Origin: CADEFX01 sp046154585
GTDB lineage: Bacteria > Pseudomonadota > Alphaproteobacteria > Rhizobiales > Hyphomicrobiaceae
Reading direction: 5' to 3'
DNA length: 64,000 nt
Assembly: GCA_046154585.1 (NCBI GenBank)
Contig: JBJXDX010000122.1
Coordinates: forward strand, 1 to 64,000
Shown piece after piece: positions 26,782-34,876 of this stretch. The position numbers and the translations under genes are program-made. The first letter of the stretch is position 1. Each line of letters begins with the position of its first letter. The notes under the pieces are model-generated. The model searched no databases and was not told where the DNA came from. It saw only the letters and a list, made by a program, of their open reading frames with translations.

Positions 26782-27242
26782 TGATGCTGAAGCAAGGTAA
26801 TCGCTACACTCTCGAACGCGAGCGCGTGCTGGCCAACGGTCTTCGCGACGTGGCGTCCGAGCTGCGCCTAATCGACGCCGTTGATCTGGTCGCATTCATC
26901 CGGACGGAGCAGTTCGGCAATATAAAGACGCTCGTCAGCTCTTCGACAGAGTTGTTTTTCAAGCCCGATACGATTGCGTTTGGCGCGTCGGGCGATGTCG
27001 ATCTGAAGTGGGGTGGAGCTCCTGCGATCGGCCTCGACATGGAATTCCGCCATCAGAGTGTCAACGTCTACTTCCGCCTGCTTCTCGAGTCTGTCCACGC
27101 AGCGATCGAGATCCATCATATCTCGTTCGAAGGCGGTTCCTCCGATCCCGACGAGAATACGCAGCTCCTCGTCGAGGCGATTGCCGATGCAAGGCTCTCT
27201 CCGGCACCGATGGTCGCCGACCCTGTCGGTGCGCCAATCTGA
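26781..27242 (+). CDS. Conserved protein of rhizobial-type flagellar clusters, function unknown
   Basis: 153 residues from the ATG at 26781, overlapping the flhB stop by one base (TGATG). It has no signal peptide or membrane helix and reads as an alpha/beta protein: LANGLRDVASELRLIDAVDL, SSTELFFKPDTIAFG, VNVYFRLLLESVHAAIEIHH. I do not recognise a named domain. Coupling to flhB and the switch genes suggests a role in flagellar assembly or motor function, which is an inference from location only. After it comes a 111-base gap that must hold the promoter of the flgB group if that group is separately transcribed. Confidence 0.6.
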   Translation: MMLKQGNRYTLERERVLANGLRDVASELRLIDAVDLVAFIRTEQFGNIKTLVSSSTELFFKPDTIAFGASGDVDLKWGGAPAIGLDMEFRHQSVNVYFRLLLESVHAAIEIHHISFEGGSSDPDENTQLLVEAIADARLSPAPMVADPVGAPI

Positions 27243-27353
27243 GATGAGTGGGCGTCCTGCGTGACGCCCTTGGCCTCCGGTCCGGGCTGATCGCAAGCCT
27301 CGGGCAAGATTGAGCGCCTACCCTGAGCACGGAATAATCTGGGAAAGGCCGGC

Positions 27354-27734
27354 ATGGGCCCGATTCATCTCTTTAGCGTGACGTCGCGCGCCAATCACTG
27401 GCTGACGGTCCGCCAGTCGACGATCGCCGAGAATGTCGCCAACGCCAATACGCCGGGCTTCAAGGCGCAGGACGTCAAACCGTTCGAAAATGTTCTCGAC
27501 AATATGACGCTGGCGATGGCGACCACGCGTTCGGAGCACGTTTCGCATGCGCCCGCAGCCTTCGCGCGGACGGAGGTGGCGCCGGATGAAGGCGCCGAAG
27601 TCCTGCATTCCGGCAACACGATCAGCCTGGAGAAGGAGATGGCGAAAGCCGGAGAGGTCAATCGGTCCTTCGCGCTCAACACCAGCGTCGTCAAAGCGTT
27701 TCACCGCATGCTGATGACAAGCACGAAAGGCTAG
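27354..27734 (+). CDS. flgB: Flagellar basal-body rod protein FlgB
   Basis: 126 residues with the rod-protein opening NHWLTVRQSTIAENVANANT then PGFKAQDVKPFE, and the C-terminal helix LEKEMAKAGEVNRSFALNTS. FlgB forms the proximal rod near the MS ring. It heads the flgB-flgC-fliE-flgG order conserved in alphaproteobacteria. GGGAAAGG precedes the ATG. Confidence 0.93.
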   Translation: MGPIHLFSVTSRANHWLTVRQSTIAENVANANTPGFKAQDVKPFENVLDNMTLAMATTRSEHVSHAPAAFARTEVAPDEGAEVLHSGNTISLEKEMAKAGEVNRSFALNTSVVKAFHRMLMTSTKG

Positions 27735-27737
27735 CTC

Positions 27738-28157
27738 GTGTCGGATCCGCTCAAAGTCATCTTGAAAGTCGCAGCCTCCGGCCTTGAGGCACAGTCGAGC
27801 CGCATGCGCGTCGTCTCCGAAAATCTGGCCAACGCGCAGTCGACGGGCAAAACGCCGGGCTCGGACCCTTACTCGCGCAAGGTCATCAGTTTCGAAAGCG
27901 AATTCGATGACGTGACGAACGCCAATCTGGTCAAGGTCGAGGGGATCGACGTGCACAAGGCGCCGTTCAGAATCGAGCACGATCCAGGGCATCCTGCGGC
28001 CGATGCGAACGGTTTCGTCAAGCTCCCGAACGTAAACATGCTCGTGGAAATGGCCGACATGCGGGAGGCCAACCGCTCGTATGAAGCCAACCTGCAAGTG
28101 ATGAGGCAGGCGCGAGAGATGATCACGATGACCATTGACCTGATGCGGAGCTCGTGA
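27738..28157 (+). CDS. flgC: Flagellar basal-body rod protein FlgC
   Basis: 139 residues from a GTG three bases after the flgB stop. Typical segments are AASGLEAQSSRMRVVSENLA, YSRKVISFE, and the C-terminal VNMLVEMADMREANRSYEAN. Proximal rod subunit. Its TGA stop overlaps the start of fliE. Confidence 0.94.
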   Translation: MSDPLKVILKVAASGLEAQSSRMRVVSENLANAQSTGKTPGSDPYSRKVISFESEFDDVTNANLVKVEGIDVHKAPFRIEHDPGHPAADANGFVKLPNVNMLVEMADMREANRSYEANLQVMRQAREMITMTIDLMRSS

Positions 28158-28492
28158 TGATCGACAAGGTGTCTCCTGCAGTCTCGCCTGCCGCCTGGTC
28201 GAGCCCAGCCGTTGATCGGGCCGAGATCGGTTCAGTCCGTACGTCTCAGGTGACGGCGCCGGGCGCCGGCCAGTCGGTTGATTTTGCTTCGGTCCTTGCC
28301 AAGGCAGCCCTGAGTGCGATCGATACGCTGAAGGCGGGCGAAGCGACGGCGATTTCCGGCGTCCAGGGCAAGGCGTCCGTACTGCAGGTGGCGGAGCAAG
28401 TGATGGCCGCCGAGCAGACGCTCCAGAGCGCGATCGTCGTGCGCGACAAGGTCGTTGCTGCCTATCTCGAACTTAGCCGTATGCAGATCTGA
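28157..28492 (+). CDS. fliE: Flagellar hook-basal body complex protein FliE
   Basis: 111 residues from the ATG at 28157 (a GTG one codon earlier is possible). The family C-terminal pattern is clear: VDFASVLAKAALSAIDTLKA, then QVAEQVMAAEQTLQSAIVVR, then VVAAYLELSRMQI. FliE joins the MS ring to the rod and is the first rod-type export substrate. It overlaps flgC and precedes flgG by ten bases. Confidence 0.93.
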   Translation: MIDKVSPAVSPAAWSSPAVDRAEIGSVRTSQVTAPGAGQSVDFASVLAKAALSAIDTLKAGEATAISGVQGKASVLQVAEQVMAAEQTLQSAIVVRDKVVAAYLELSRMQI

Positions 28493-28502
28493 GGACCTCG
28501 AC

Positions 28503-29291
28503 ATGAGAGCGCTTGCCATTGCGGCGACCGGTATGAACGCGCAGCAGCTCAACGTGGAGGTGATCGCGAACAACATCGCGAACATCAATACGACGGGCTT
28601 CAAACGTGCCCGCGCCGAGTTTACGGACCTGCTCTACCAGGCCGAACGGATCGCCGGCGCGCCTAACCGCGGCGGTCAGAATCAGGTGCCGGAAGGCGCG
28701 CAGATCGGACTGGGGGTTCGCACGTCTGCGGTGCGCAATTTGCATATTCAAGGCGCCCTGACCAACACCACGAACAAGTTCGATGTGGCGTTGAACGGGC
28801 GGGGCTGGTTTCAGGTGGCCGGCAACAATGGCGAGCTGTTCTATACCCGGGCTGGCGCGTTCAACAAGAACGCGACCGGTCAGATCGTAACGGCGGACGG
28901 GTATCTGGTGCAGCCCACGATTGCCATTCCGAACAATGCTACGCAGGTCGTCATCAACGAGACCGGCCAGGTCTATGTGCGCACGGATGCCAACACCGAC
29001 CTGCAGCTGCTTGGCCAGATGACGCTGGGCACGTTCGTCAACGAGGTGGGATTGGAACCGATGGGCGGCAATCTCTACCGCGAGACACTGGCTTCCGGGA
29101 ACGTCACGCTCGGTGTTGCCGGTGATCCTGGCTACGGCACGATCCATCAAGGTTATCTGGAAAATTCCAACGTCGATCCGGTGAAGGAAATCACCGAGCT
29201 GATTTCGGCGCAGCGTGCGTATGAGATGAACTCGAAGGTCATTCAGGCTGCGGACGATATGTTCGCGACTGTCGCCAAGAACCTCAGGTAA
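28503..29291 (+). CDS. flgG: Flagellar distal rod protein FlgG
   Basis: 262 residues from the ATG at 28503, the point where similarity starts (MRALAIAATGMNAQQLNVEV). NNIANINTTGFKRARAEFTD, the NGRGWFQV and YTRAGAFNKN blocks, and the C-terminal YLENSNVDPVKEITELISAQ with YEMNSKVIQAADDM are textbook FlgG. It builds the distal rod that passes through the P and L rings. The flgA start follows nine bases after the stop. Confidence 0.95.
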   Translation: MRALAIAATGMNAQQLNVEVIANNIANINTTGFKRARAEFTDLLYQAERIAGAPNRGGQNQVPEGAQIGLGVRTSAVRNLHIQGALTNTTNKFDVALNGRGWFQVAGNNGELFYTRAGAFNKNATGQIVTADGYLVQPTIAIPNNATQVVINETGQVYVRTDANTDLQLLGQMTLGTFVNEVGLEPMGGNLYRETLASGNVTLGVAGDPGYGTIHQGYLENSNVDPVKEITELISAQRAYEMNSKVIQAADDMFATVAKNLR

Positions 29292-29299
29292 GGTGGGAG

Positions 29300-29782
29300 A
29301 TGCTTGCGGTGTGGTTCGGATTGCGGGCGAAGCTGATCACTATGTGCGCTTTGTCGGCCCTATCGATCATGCCCGCGCGAGCCGGCGACGACGATATTGC
29401 GTTGCCTGTCCCGACGGTGACAATCTATCCAGGCGATGTCATCGAAGACGACAAGCTTTCCGATCGCCTGTTCATTGCGCGGACCGTGACGCGTGGTTCG
29501 GTCGTGGAATCTCGCAACGCGGTAGTCGGTAAAATTGCGCGACGTACGCTTCTTCCACGCCAACCGATCCCCGTGAACGCGATGCGCGAGGCTTACGCAA
29601 TTGCACAAGGCAAGCCGGCGTTGCTCGTGTTTCAGTCGGGCGGCCTCGTCATTACGAGCACAGCCGTCGCTCTGCAGAACGGCGGTATCGGCGATTTCAT
29701 CAGCGCACGTAACGCCGACAGCGGCATCATCATCAAAGGTACCGTGCAAGCCGACGGCACCATTCGCGTAGGTGAGCAATGA
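29300..29782 (+). CDS. flgA: Flagellar P-ring assembly chaperone FlgA
   Basis: 160 residues. An N-terminal signal peptide ends near IMPARAGDD; the mature part has the SAF-type pattern VTIYPGDVIEDDKLSDRLF, ARRTLLPRQPIPVNAMREAY and a C-terminal IIIKGTVQADGTIRV. FlgA is a periplasmic chaperone for FlgI. AGGTGGGAG sits directly before the ATG. The stop overlaps the flgI start by four bases (ATGA). Confidence 0.9.
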   Translation: MLAVWFGLRAKLITMCALSALSIMPARAGDDDIALPVPTVTIYPGDVIEDDKLSDRLFIARTVTRGSVVESRNAVVGKIARRTLLPRQPIPVNAMREAYAIAQGKPALLVFQSGGLVITSTAVALQNGGIGDFISARNADSGIIIKGTVQADGTIRVGEQ

Positions 29783-30879
29783 TTCCGATCGCACTGCTCG
29801 CCGTTGCATTGTGCCTGGTGGGGCCGCAGGTGCACGCTGCAACGCGCATCAAGGACATTGTGTCGGTGCAGGGCGTGCGGCCCAATCAGCTCATCGGCTA
29901 TGGCCTGGTGATTGGCCTGAACGGAACCGGCGATAGCCTGCGCAATGCGCCGTTCACCAGCCAATCGATCCAATCGATGCTGGATCGCATGGGTGTGAAT
30001 GTGCGCAACGCCAATCCGCGGACCAAAAACGTCGCGGCGGTTATCGTTACGTCGGAGCTTCCGGCATTTGTGGGCGTGGGCTCCCGGATCGATGTCACGG
30101 TCTCCTCGCTGGGCGACGCCACGTCGCTTGCCGGCGGGTCGCTCGTGATGACGCCTCTGAGCGGGGCCGACAACGTCATCTATGCCGTCGCGCAAGGGCC
30201 GTTGGCGGTCACAGGCTTCGCGACCCAAGGCAAGGCGGAGACGCTCACGCAGGGTGTTCCGACCACGGGACGCATCCCCAACGGGGCTCTTGTAGAGCGT
30301 GAGGCGCCAGGACGGTTTTCGGAGGAGAAGGTGCTGGTGCTCGAGCTGCGCAACCCGGATTTCAATACCGCCGTGAGAGTGGCTGATACCATCAACGCCT
30401 ACAGCATGGATCGTTTCGGACTGCGCGTCGCGCGCGAAGAGGATTTGCGAAGCATCGTTCTGCGCAGGCCTCAGACGATCGGTGCCGCCCGCTTCATCGC
30501 CGAGATCGGCGATTTGATGACGGAGCCCGACGTGCCGGCCCGGATCGTCATTGATGAGCGGACCGGCACCATCGTGATCGGCAAGGACGTGCAGATCTCC
30601 ACCGTCGCGGTCGCACACGGCAATCTGACTGTCCGTGTCACTGAAAATACCAAAGTTTCGCAGCCGGCTCCGTTTTCTGAGGGGCAGACTGTCGTTGCCC
30701 CCGAGACGTATGTCTCTGCTGATCAGAATGGCGGCAATCTCGCCGTCATCCGCGGCACGACGCTGCAGACCTTCGTCGGCGGGTTGAACAAGATCGGCCT
30801 GAAGCCGCAAGGCATCATCGCCATACTTCAGGCCATCAAGTCTGCCGGTGCTCTGCAAGCTGATCTGGTTGTCCAATGA
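29779..30879 (+). CDS. flgI: Flagellar P-ring protein FlgI
   Basis: 366 residues with a signal peptide (cleavage near VHAATRIKD). RIKDIVSVQGVRPNQLIGYG, LVIGLNGTGD and NVAAVIVTSELPAF are strongly conserved FlgI blocks, and the C-terminus holds TLQTFVGGLNKIGLKPQGII. FlgI forms the bushing ring in the peptidoglycan layer. Coupled to flgA upstream and to the MotE-type gene downstream, each by a four-base overlap. Confidence 0.96.
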   Translation: MIPIALLAVALCLVGPQVHAATRIKDIVSVQGVRPNQLIGYGLVIGLNGTGDSLRNAPFTSQSIQSMLDRMGVNVRNANPRTKNVAAVIVTSELPAFVGVGSRIDVTVSSLGDATSLAGGSLVMTPLSGADNVIYAVAQGPLAVTGFATQGKAETLTQGVPTTGRIPNGALVEREAPGRFSEEKVLVLELRNPDFNTAVRVADTINAYSMDRFGLRVAREEDLRSIVLRRPQTIGAARFIAEIGDLMTEPDVPARIVIDERTGTIVIGKDVQISTVAVAHGNLTVRVTENTKVSQPAPFSEGQTVVAPETYVSADQNGGNLAVIRGTTLQTFVGGLNKIGLKPQGIIAILQAIKSAGALQADLVVQ

Positions 30880-31601
30880 GACGGGAACTCCGGCCAATGA
30901 AGGCGCGTGCCATGATCTGGTTGGCTGGAGCTGTTGCCGGTCTCGCGCTTGGCTGCAGCGACCATGCCGCTGCAACCGATCGAGGCTGGACGGCGCAGGT
31001 CGTCACTGGGTCCATCAACGCCAAGCAGCAGGCGCCGGCGCCGAAGAGCTCGGCTTTGCCGATACCGGTCGAGCGCGTCTATACCGCCGCCGTCCCCGCG
31101 GACAAAAAGGGAAGCGAACCGGCCTCCGCCAAGCCAGCCAACGAACGGTCACGAGACAACGCTGTGCCGGCCAAGGACGCGCGGCCCGCCCAGCAGTACT
31201 GCATCAACATCGCGAGCGCCGCGGCGGATGCGCGGTTCAATTGGCAGAAGAAGACGCTGGGCGATATGGAGCGGGACATTGACGACCGTATCGCTAAGCT
31301 CGAGGCCAAGGTTGCGGAGTACCAGCAGTGGCTGGCGCGCCGTGACGAGTACGCCAAGAAAGCTCAAGAGCAGCTTGTGGGGATTTTCGCTCGCATGCGG
31401 CCTGATGCGGCAGCGCTTCAGCTGGCAGCCGCTGATGAGGAGACGTCGGCTGCCGTCCTGAGCAAGCTGGATACGCGTATTTCCAGCAACATCCTGTCGG
31501 AGATGGACCCGAGCCAGGCGGCCCGCCTCACCGCCATCATGGTGGGCGCTGGAAAGGCCGATAAGAGTGCCAAAGCCGGACGGGACGGCAAACGCTCATG
31601 A
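30876..31601 (+). CDS. motE: MotE family periplasmic protein (MgtE/FliG-like middle domain)
   Basis: 241 residues. A signal or lipoprotein-like N-terminus (WLAGAVAGLALGCSD) is followed by a Pro/Ala/Lys-rich linker, a coiled coil (about 130-170: LGDMERDIDDRIAKLEAKVA) and a C-terminal helical domain (LVGIFARMRPDAAALQLAAA, LDTRISSNILSEMDPSQAAR). This is the COG3334/MotE layout. In Sinorhizobium MotE is a periplasmic chaperone for folding and stability of MotC, and motC is also in this window (38345). ATGA overlaps both neighbours. Confidence 0.8.
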   Translation: MRRELRPMKARAMIWLAGAVAGLALGCSDHAAATDRGWTAQVVTGSINAKQQAPAPKSSALPIPVERVYTAAVPADKKGSEPASAKPANERSRDNAVPAKDARPAQQYCINIASAAADARFNWQKKTLGDMERDIDDRIAKLEAKVAEYQQWLARRDEYAKKAQEQLVGIFARMRPDAAALQLAAADEETSAAVLSKLDTRISSNILSEMDPSQAARLTAIMVGAGKADKSAKAGRDGKRS

Positions 31602-32314
31602 CGCGCCACCTCATCATCCTGATTGTTGTCGGTCTTCTGGGCGGTTGCGGAATGAACCCGCGCGAGATCGGTCGCGAGCCTTACCTGAGCCCCGTAGGCG
31701 CGGGATTGAAAGCTGACCGCGTGCCGATCTCCAGCGAGCCTGCACACGTGCCCCACTACCGGCCCGGCAACTCGTTCTGGCAGGACAATGGCGCGGATCT
31801 CTTCCGCGATGCCCGCGCGATGAAGATCGGCGACGTCGTGACGGTGAAGATATCGATCAGGGACAAGGCTTCACTCGACAATACGTCCGAGCGGAGCAGG
31901 GATTCCAAGCGCAATCTCAACTTCGACCTCGAGTACAAAATGAACACGCCGGTCACGAAAGGCTCCGGCGATGGCACCATCGGGTCAACGGTCGACTCCA
32001 AGACGTCGACCAAGGGCGAGGGCGCCATCACGCGCTCCGAGAGCATCGAGCTGCTCGTTGCGGCCGTCGTGACGGGCATTCTGCCTAACGGCAATCTCGT
32101 GATCAACGGCAGCCAGGAAGTGCGCGTGAACTTCGAAGTGCGAGTGCTGAGCGTTGCCGGTGTCGTCCGTCCACGCGACATATCGACGGAGAATATCGTC
32201 TCGTACGAAAAGATCGCCGAAGCCCGAATTTCTTATGGCGGCCGCGGCCGTATCACTGAGGTGCAACAGCCCGCCTGGGGTCAACAGGTAACGGATTGGC
32301 TCCTGCCATTCTGA
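31598..32314 (+). CDS. flgH: Flagellar L-ring lipoprotein FlgH
   Basis: 238 residues. A lipobox LGGC ends the short signal peptide (Cys at about 17), so the protein should be lipidated and placed in the outer membrane. Family blocks NSFWQDNGADLFRDARAMKI, GDVVTVKISI, LPNGNLVINGSQEVRVNFE and VSYEKIAEARISYGGRG are present. FlgH forms the L ring. Overlaps the MotE-type gene by four bases. Confidence 0.95.
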   Translation: MTRHLIILIVVGLLGGCGMNPREIGREPYLSPVGAGLKADRVPISSEPAHVPHYRPGNSFWQDNGADLFRDARAMKIGDVVTVKISIRDKASLDNTSERSRDSKRNLNFDLEYKMNTPVTKGSGDGTIGSTVDSKTSTKGEGAITRSESIELLVAAVVTGILPNGNLVINGSQEVRVNFEVRVLSVAGVVRPRDISTENIVSYEKIAEARISYGGRGRITEVQQPAWGQQVTDWLLPF

Positions 32315-32334
32315 TGCCTAGTGCCGGAACATGA

Positions 32335-32847
32335 ATGGCCGACAACGAGCTACCCGCAGGCGAGCCCGGTCCGCCGGTCGAGAAGGCTTCCGGCCTTCTC
32401 GGCCTCGTCGTCGCTATGCTCGTAACGACTGTCATTGCCGGGGTCGGCGGCGGGCTGTTTGGCTTGTACGCCTACGGCAAAAGCAGCCATCCCCCCGAGC
32501 CAGGCAAGAAGGCGCAGAAGCATGCTGACGACACGAAGCGTCCCTTCACCGGTGACGTGAATCTCCGGTCGCTCGCGTCGATCGTTACGAACCTCGGATA
32601 TCCCAAAGGGACATGGATACGCCTGGAAGCGGCGATCGTGTTCGGGCCCGATGCCGCAAAAGAGGAAAACCTCCTTTCCGGCCGAATTGGCGAGGACATC
32701 GTTGCCTTCCTGAGGACTGTGCAGTTGGCACAGATCGAGGGCGCGAACGGCTTCCAAAACCTGCGCGAGGACTTGAATGACCGCGCGCGAATTCGCAGCG
32801 AAGGCAAGGTGCGCGAGGTCATCATCCAGTCGTTGATCGTCGAATGA
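32335..32847 (+). CDS. fliL: Flagellar basal body-associated protein FliL
   Basis: 170 residues: a short cytosolic N-terminus, one membrane helix (about 21-46, LLGLVVAMLVTTVIAGVGGG) and a periplasmic domain (GTWIRLEAAIVFGPDAAKEE, GRIGEDIVAFLRTVQLAQIE, VREVIIQSLIVE). FliL surrounds the stator units and supports motor torque. It precedes fliP with a four-base overlap. A second FliL-like protein is encoded at 18672. Confidence 0.9.
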   Translation: MADNELPAGEPGPPVEKASGLLGLVVAMLVTTVIAGVGGGLFGLYAYGKSSHPPEPGKKAQKHADDTKRPFTGDVNLRSLASIVTNLGYPKGTWIRLEAAIVFGPDAAKEENLLSGRIGEDIVAFLRTVQLAQIEGANGFQNLREDLNDRARIRSEGKVREVIIQSLIVE

Positions 32848-33584
32848 GAAAAGCTGTCATCATACTGGGCCTGGCCTTCTTGCTTCTGCCTTCCGTGGCG
32901 CTTGCACAGGTGCCCAGCCTCGAATCGCTGGTTCCGCCCGGCGACGGCACTGCGACGGCGCGAATCGTTCAGCTGATTCTCGTCGTCACCATTCTATCGG
33001 TGGCGCCAGGACTACTGATGATGGTGACGTGCTTCACACGGTTCGTGATCGCGCTCTCGTTTCTGCGCGCCGGCCTTGGCTTGCAGACGACGCCGGCCAA
33101 TCTGATTCTCATCAGCCTGGCGCTGTTCATGACTTTCTATGTCATGGCCCCGACCTTCGATAATGCCTGGCAGAACGGTCTTAGGCCGCTGATGGAAAAC
33201 AAGATCAACGAGCAGGAAGCCTACACGCGGATTACGGCTCCGTTCAAGACGTTCATGCGCGCCAATGTGCGAGAGCGTGACCTGAAGCTGTTTGAGGACC
33301 TCGCCAGCGAGAAGCTCGGTATCCGGCCGGAAGGCAGCGATGTCGAGATGCGTGTCCTCGTTCCCGCGTTCATGATCTCCGAGCTGCGCCGCGGCTTTGA
33401 AATCGGTTTTCTGATCGTGCTTCCGTTCCTCGTCATCGACATGATCGTCGCGACGCTCACCATGTCCATGGGCATGATGATGCTGCCGCCGACAGTCATA
33501 TCGCTACCGTTCAAAGTGCTGTTTTTCGTCCTGATCGACGGGTGGAATCTACTGATTGGGGGCTTGGTCCGCTCGTTTCTTTAG
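32844..33584 (+). CDS. fliP: Flagellar export gate protein FliP
   Basis: 246 residues with a cleavable signal peptide (LLLPSVALAQ), as is usual for FliP. The blocks LMMVTCFTRFVIALSFLRAG, TTPANLILISLALFMTFYVM, FMISELRRGFEIGFLIVLPF and LPPTVISLPFKVLFFVLIDG are conserved. FliP is the main subunit of the export gate. It closes the flgB-to-fliP block; the flagellin gene follows after a 224-base regulatory gap. Confidence 0.96.
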   Translation: MRKAVIILGLAFLLLPSVALAQVPSLESLVPPGDGTATARIVQLILVVTILSVAPGLLMMVTCFTRFVIALSFLRAGLGLQTTPANLILISLALFMTFYVMAPTFDNAWQNGLRPLMENKINEQEAYTRITAPFKTFMRANVRERDLKLFEDLASEKLGIRPEGSDVEMRVLVPAFMISELRRGFEIGFLIVLPFLVIDMIVATLTMSMGMMMLPPTVISLPFKVLFFVLIDGWNLLIGGLVRSFL

Positions 33585-33644
33585 CGTCACCGCGAGTTTC
33601 CTCGTGGAGCCGCGATGGCGATATTTACAGCGCCTCAACCGTAG

Positions 33645-33660
33645 TTAATAGCCGTTTAAC
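33645..33660 (+). promoter_or_regulatory. Perfect CtrA-type binding site upstream of flagellin
   Basis: The 16 bases TTAATAGCCGTTTAAC match the full CtrA consensus TTAA-N7-TTAAC without mismatch. The site is 149 bases upstream of the flagellin ATG in a 224-base gap between fliP and fliC. CtrA is the alphaproteobacterial cell-cycle regulator that controls flagellar genes in stalked and budding species. Binding is inferred from the match. No other full match was found in the intergenic regions I read. Confidence 0.65.
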
Positions 33661-33808
33661 CCTTCTCGGCTAAACGTTCCGCCATAGCAGATTGGGCCCA
33701 GACGGGGTGGGGGGACCAAAGGCATGACGCCGCTCTGCTATGCCGGGGGAGATCCGGTATGTCCCACATCATGTAAAACGTCACCCAAAGGCACCGAGGG
33801 ACATACAA

Positions 33809-34750
33809 ATGAGTAGCATCAATACAAACGTTGCGGCGATGACGGCGCTGCAGACGCTGACGCAGACGAACAAGGCCCTGACAGAAACGCAAAACCGCAT
33901 TTCCACCGGCTATCGCGTCAACGACGCCTCCGACAACGCGGCTTACTGGTCGATCGCAACGACCATGCGCTCCGACAACAAGGCTCTCGGCGCCGTGCAG
34001 GACGCCTTGGGTCTCGGCGCTGCTACGGTCGACACGGCCTACACCGGCGTCAAGGCGGCGATTGAGGTCGTCGACGAGATCAAGTCGAAGCTGGTGACGG
34101 CTCGCGGCGAAGGCGTTGACCGCGCGAAGATCCAGGCGGAAATCGACCAGCTCCAGGACCAGCTCACCGGCATCGCCAGCTCCGCGGTGATCTCGGGTGC
34201 TGACAACTGGCTCTCGGTCGACTCGAGCGTTGCCGGCTACAGCGACACCAAGAGCGTCGTTTCGTCGTTCACGCGCACGGGCGGTGCGGTTACGATCCAG
34301 ACCATCGACATCGACACGGCCGGCATGAATCTGTTCGACGCCGGTGCAGGTGCCGCCCAGGTCGGCATCATCGACGGGTTGCGCGATGCGACGGGCGCTA
34401 TTGCCGCTGCTGGGTTCAGCATCGCCACGCTCGACGTCTCCGCTCTGACCAACAGTGCCGCGGACCTCGCGACGCTGGAGACCTACATCCTGGGTGCCGA
34501 CGCGGCCCTCAGCGAAATGACGGATGCGGCAACCGACCTCGGCTCCACCAAGTCGCGCATCGGCCTGCAGCAGGACTTCGTCAAGGGTCTGATGGACGCC
34601 ATCGACCGTGGCGTTGGCCAGCTCGTCGATGCCGACATGAACGAAGAGTCCGTGAAGCTGCAGGCTCTGCAGGTCAAGCAGCAGCTTGGCATTCAGGCCC
34701 TGAGCATCGCCAACTCGAACAGCCAGAGCATCCTGTCGCTGTTCCGTTAA
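33809..34750 (+). CDS. fliC: Flagellin
   Basis: 313 residues from the ATG at 33809 (GAGGG upstream); the frame extends earlier but without flagellin sequence. The N-terminal helix (SSINTNVAAMTALQTLTQTN, NRISTGYRVNDASDNAAYWS) and C-terminal helix (SRIGLQQDFVKGLMDAIDRG, GVGQLVDADMNEESVKLQAL, SNSQSILSLFR) are conserved; the surface domain is short, as in rhizobial flagellins. It is the only flagellin gene in the window, with its own leader, CtrA-type site and terminator, so it is probably a single-gene transcript. FlaF, FlbT and FliC make a typical alphaproteobacterial control set. Confidence 0.96.
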   Translation: MSSINTNVAAMTALQTLTQTNKALTETQNRISTGYRVNDASDNAAYWSIATTMRSDNKALGAVQDALGLGAATVDTAYTGVKAAIEVVDEIKSKLVTARGEGVDRAKIQAEIDQLQDQLTGIASSAVISGADNWLSVDSSVAGYSDTKSVVSSFTRTGGAVTIQTIDIDTAGMNLFDAGAGAAQVGIIDGLRDATGAIAAAGFSIATLDVSALTNSAADLATLETYILGADAALSEMTDAATDLGSTKSRIGLQQDFVKGLMDAIDRGVGQLVDADMNEESVKLQALQVKQQLGIQALSIANSNSQSILSLFR

Positions 34751-34777
34751 AACCGGCGACTTCGAGCCTAGCAGACT

Positions 34778-34806
34778 GGCCACGTCCCTCCGGGGCGTGG
34801 CCTTTT
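34778..34806 (+). terminator. Intrinsic terminator after flagellin
   Basis: GGCCACG (34778-34784) and CGTGGCC (34796-34802) pair perfectly around an 11-base loop and are followed by TTTT. It lies 27 bases after the flagellin stop and before fliF. It should end the flagellin mRNA and separates it from the fliF group. Confidence 0.85.
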
Positions 34807-34876
34807 CACGTAATGCTCGCGCAAGCTTCACGCCGCAAACTTCGCCACGCGGATATGTCGTGTGGCGGGGCGGACA

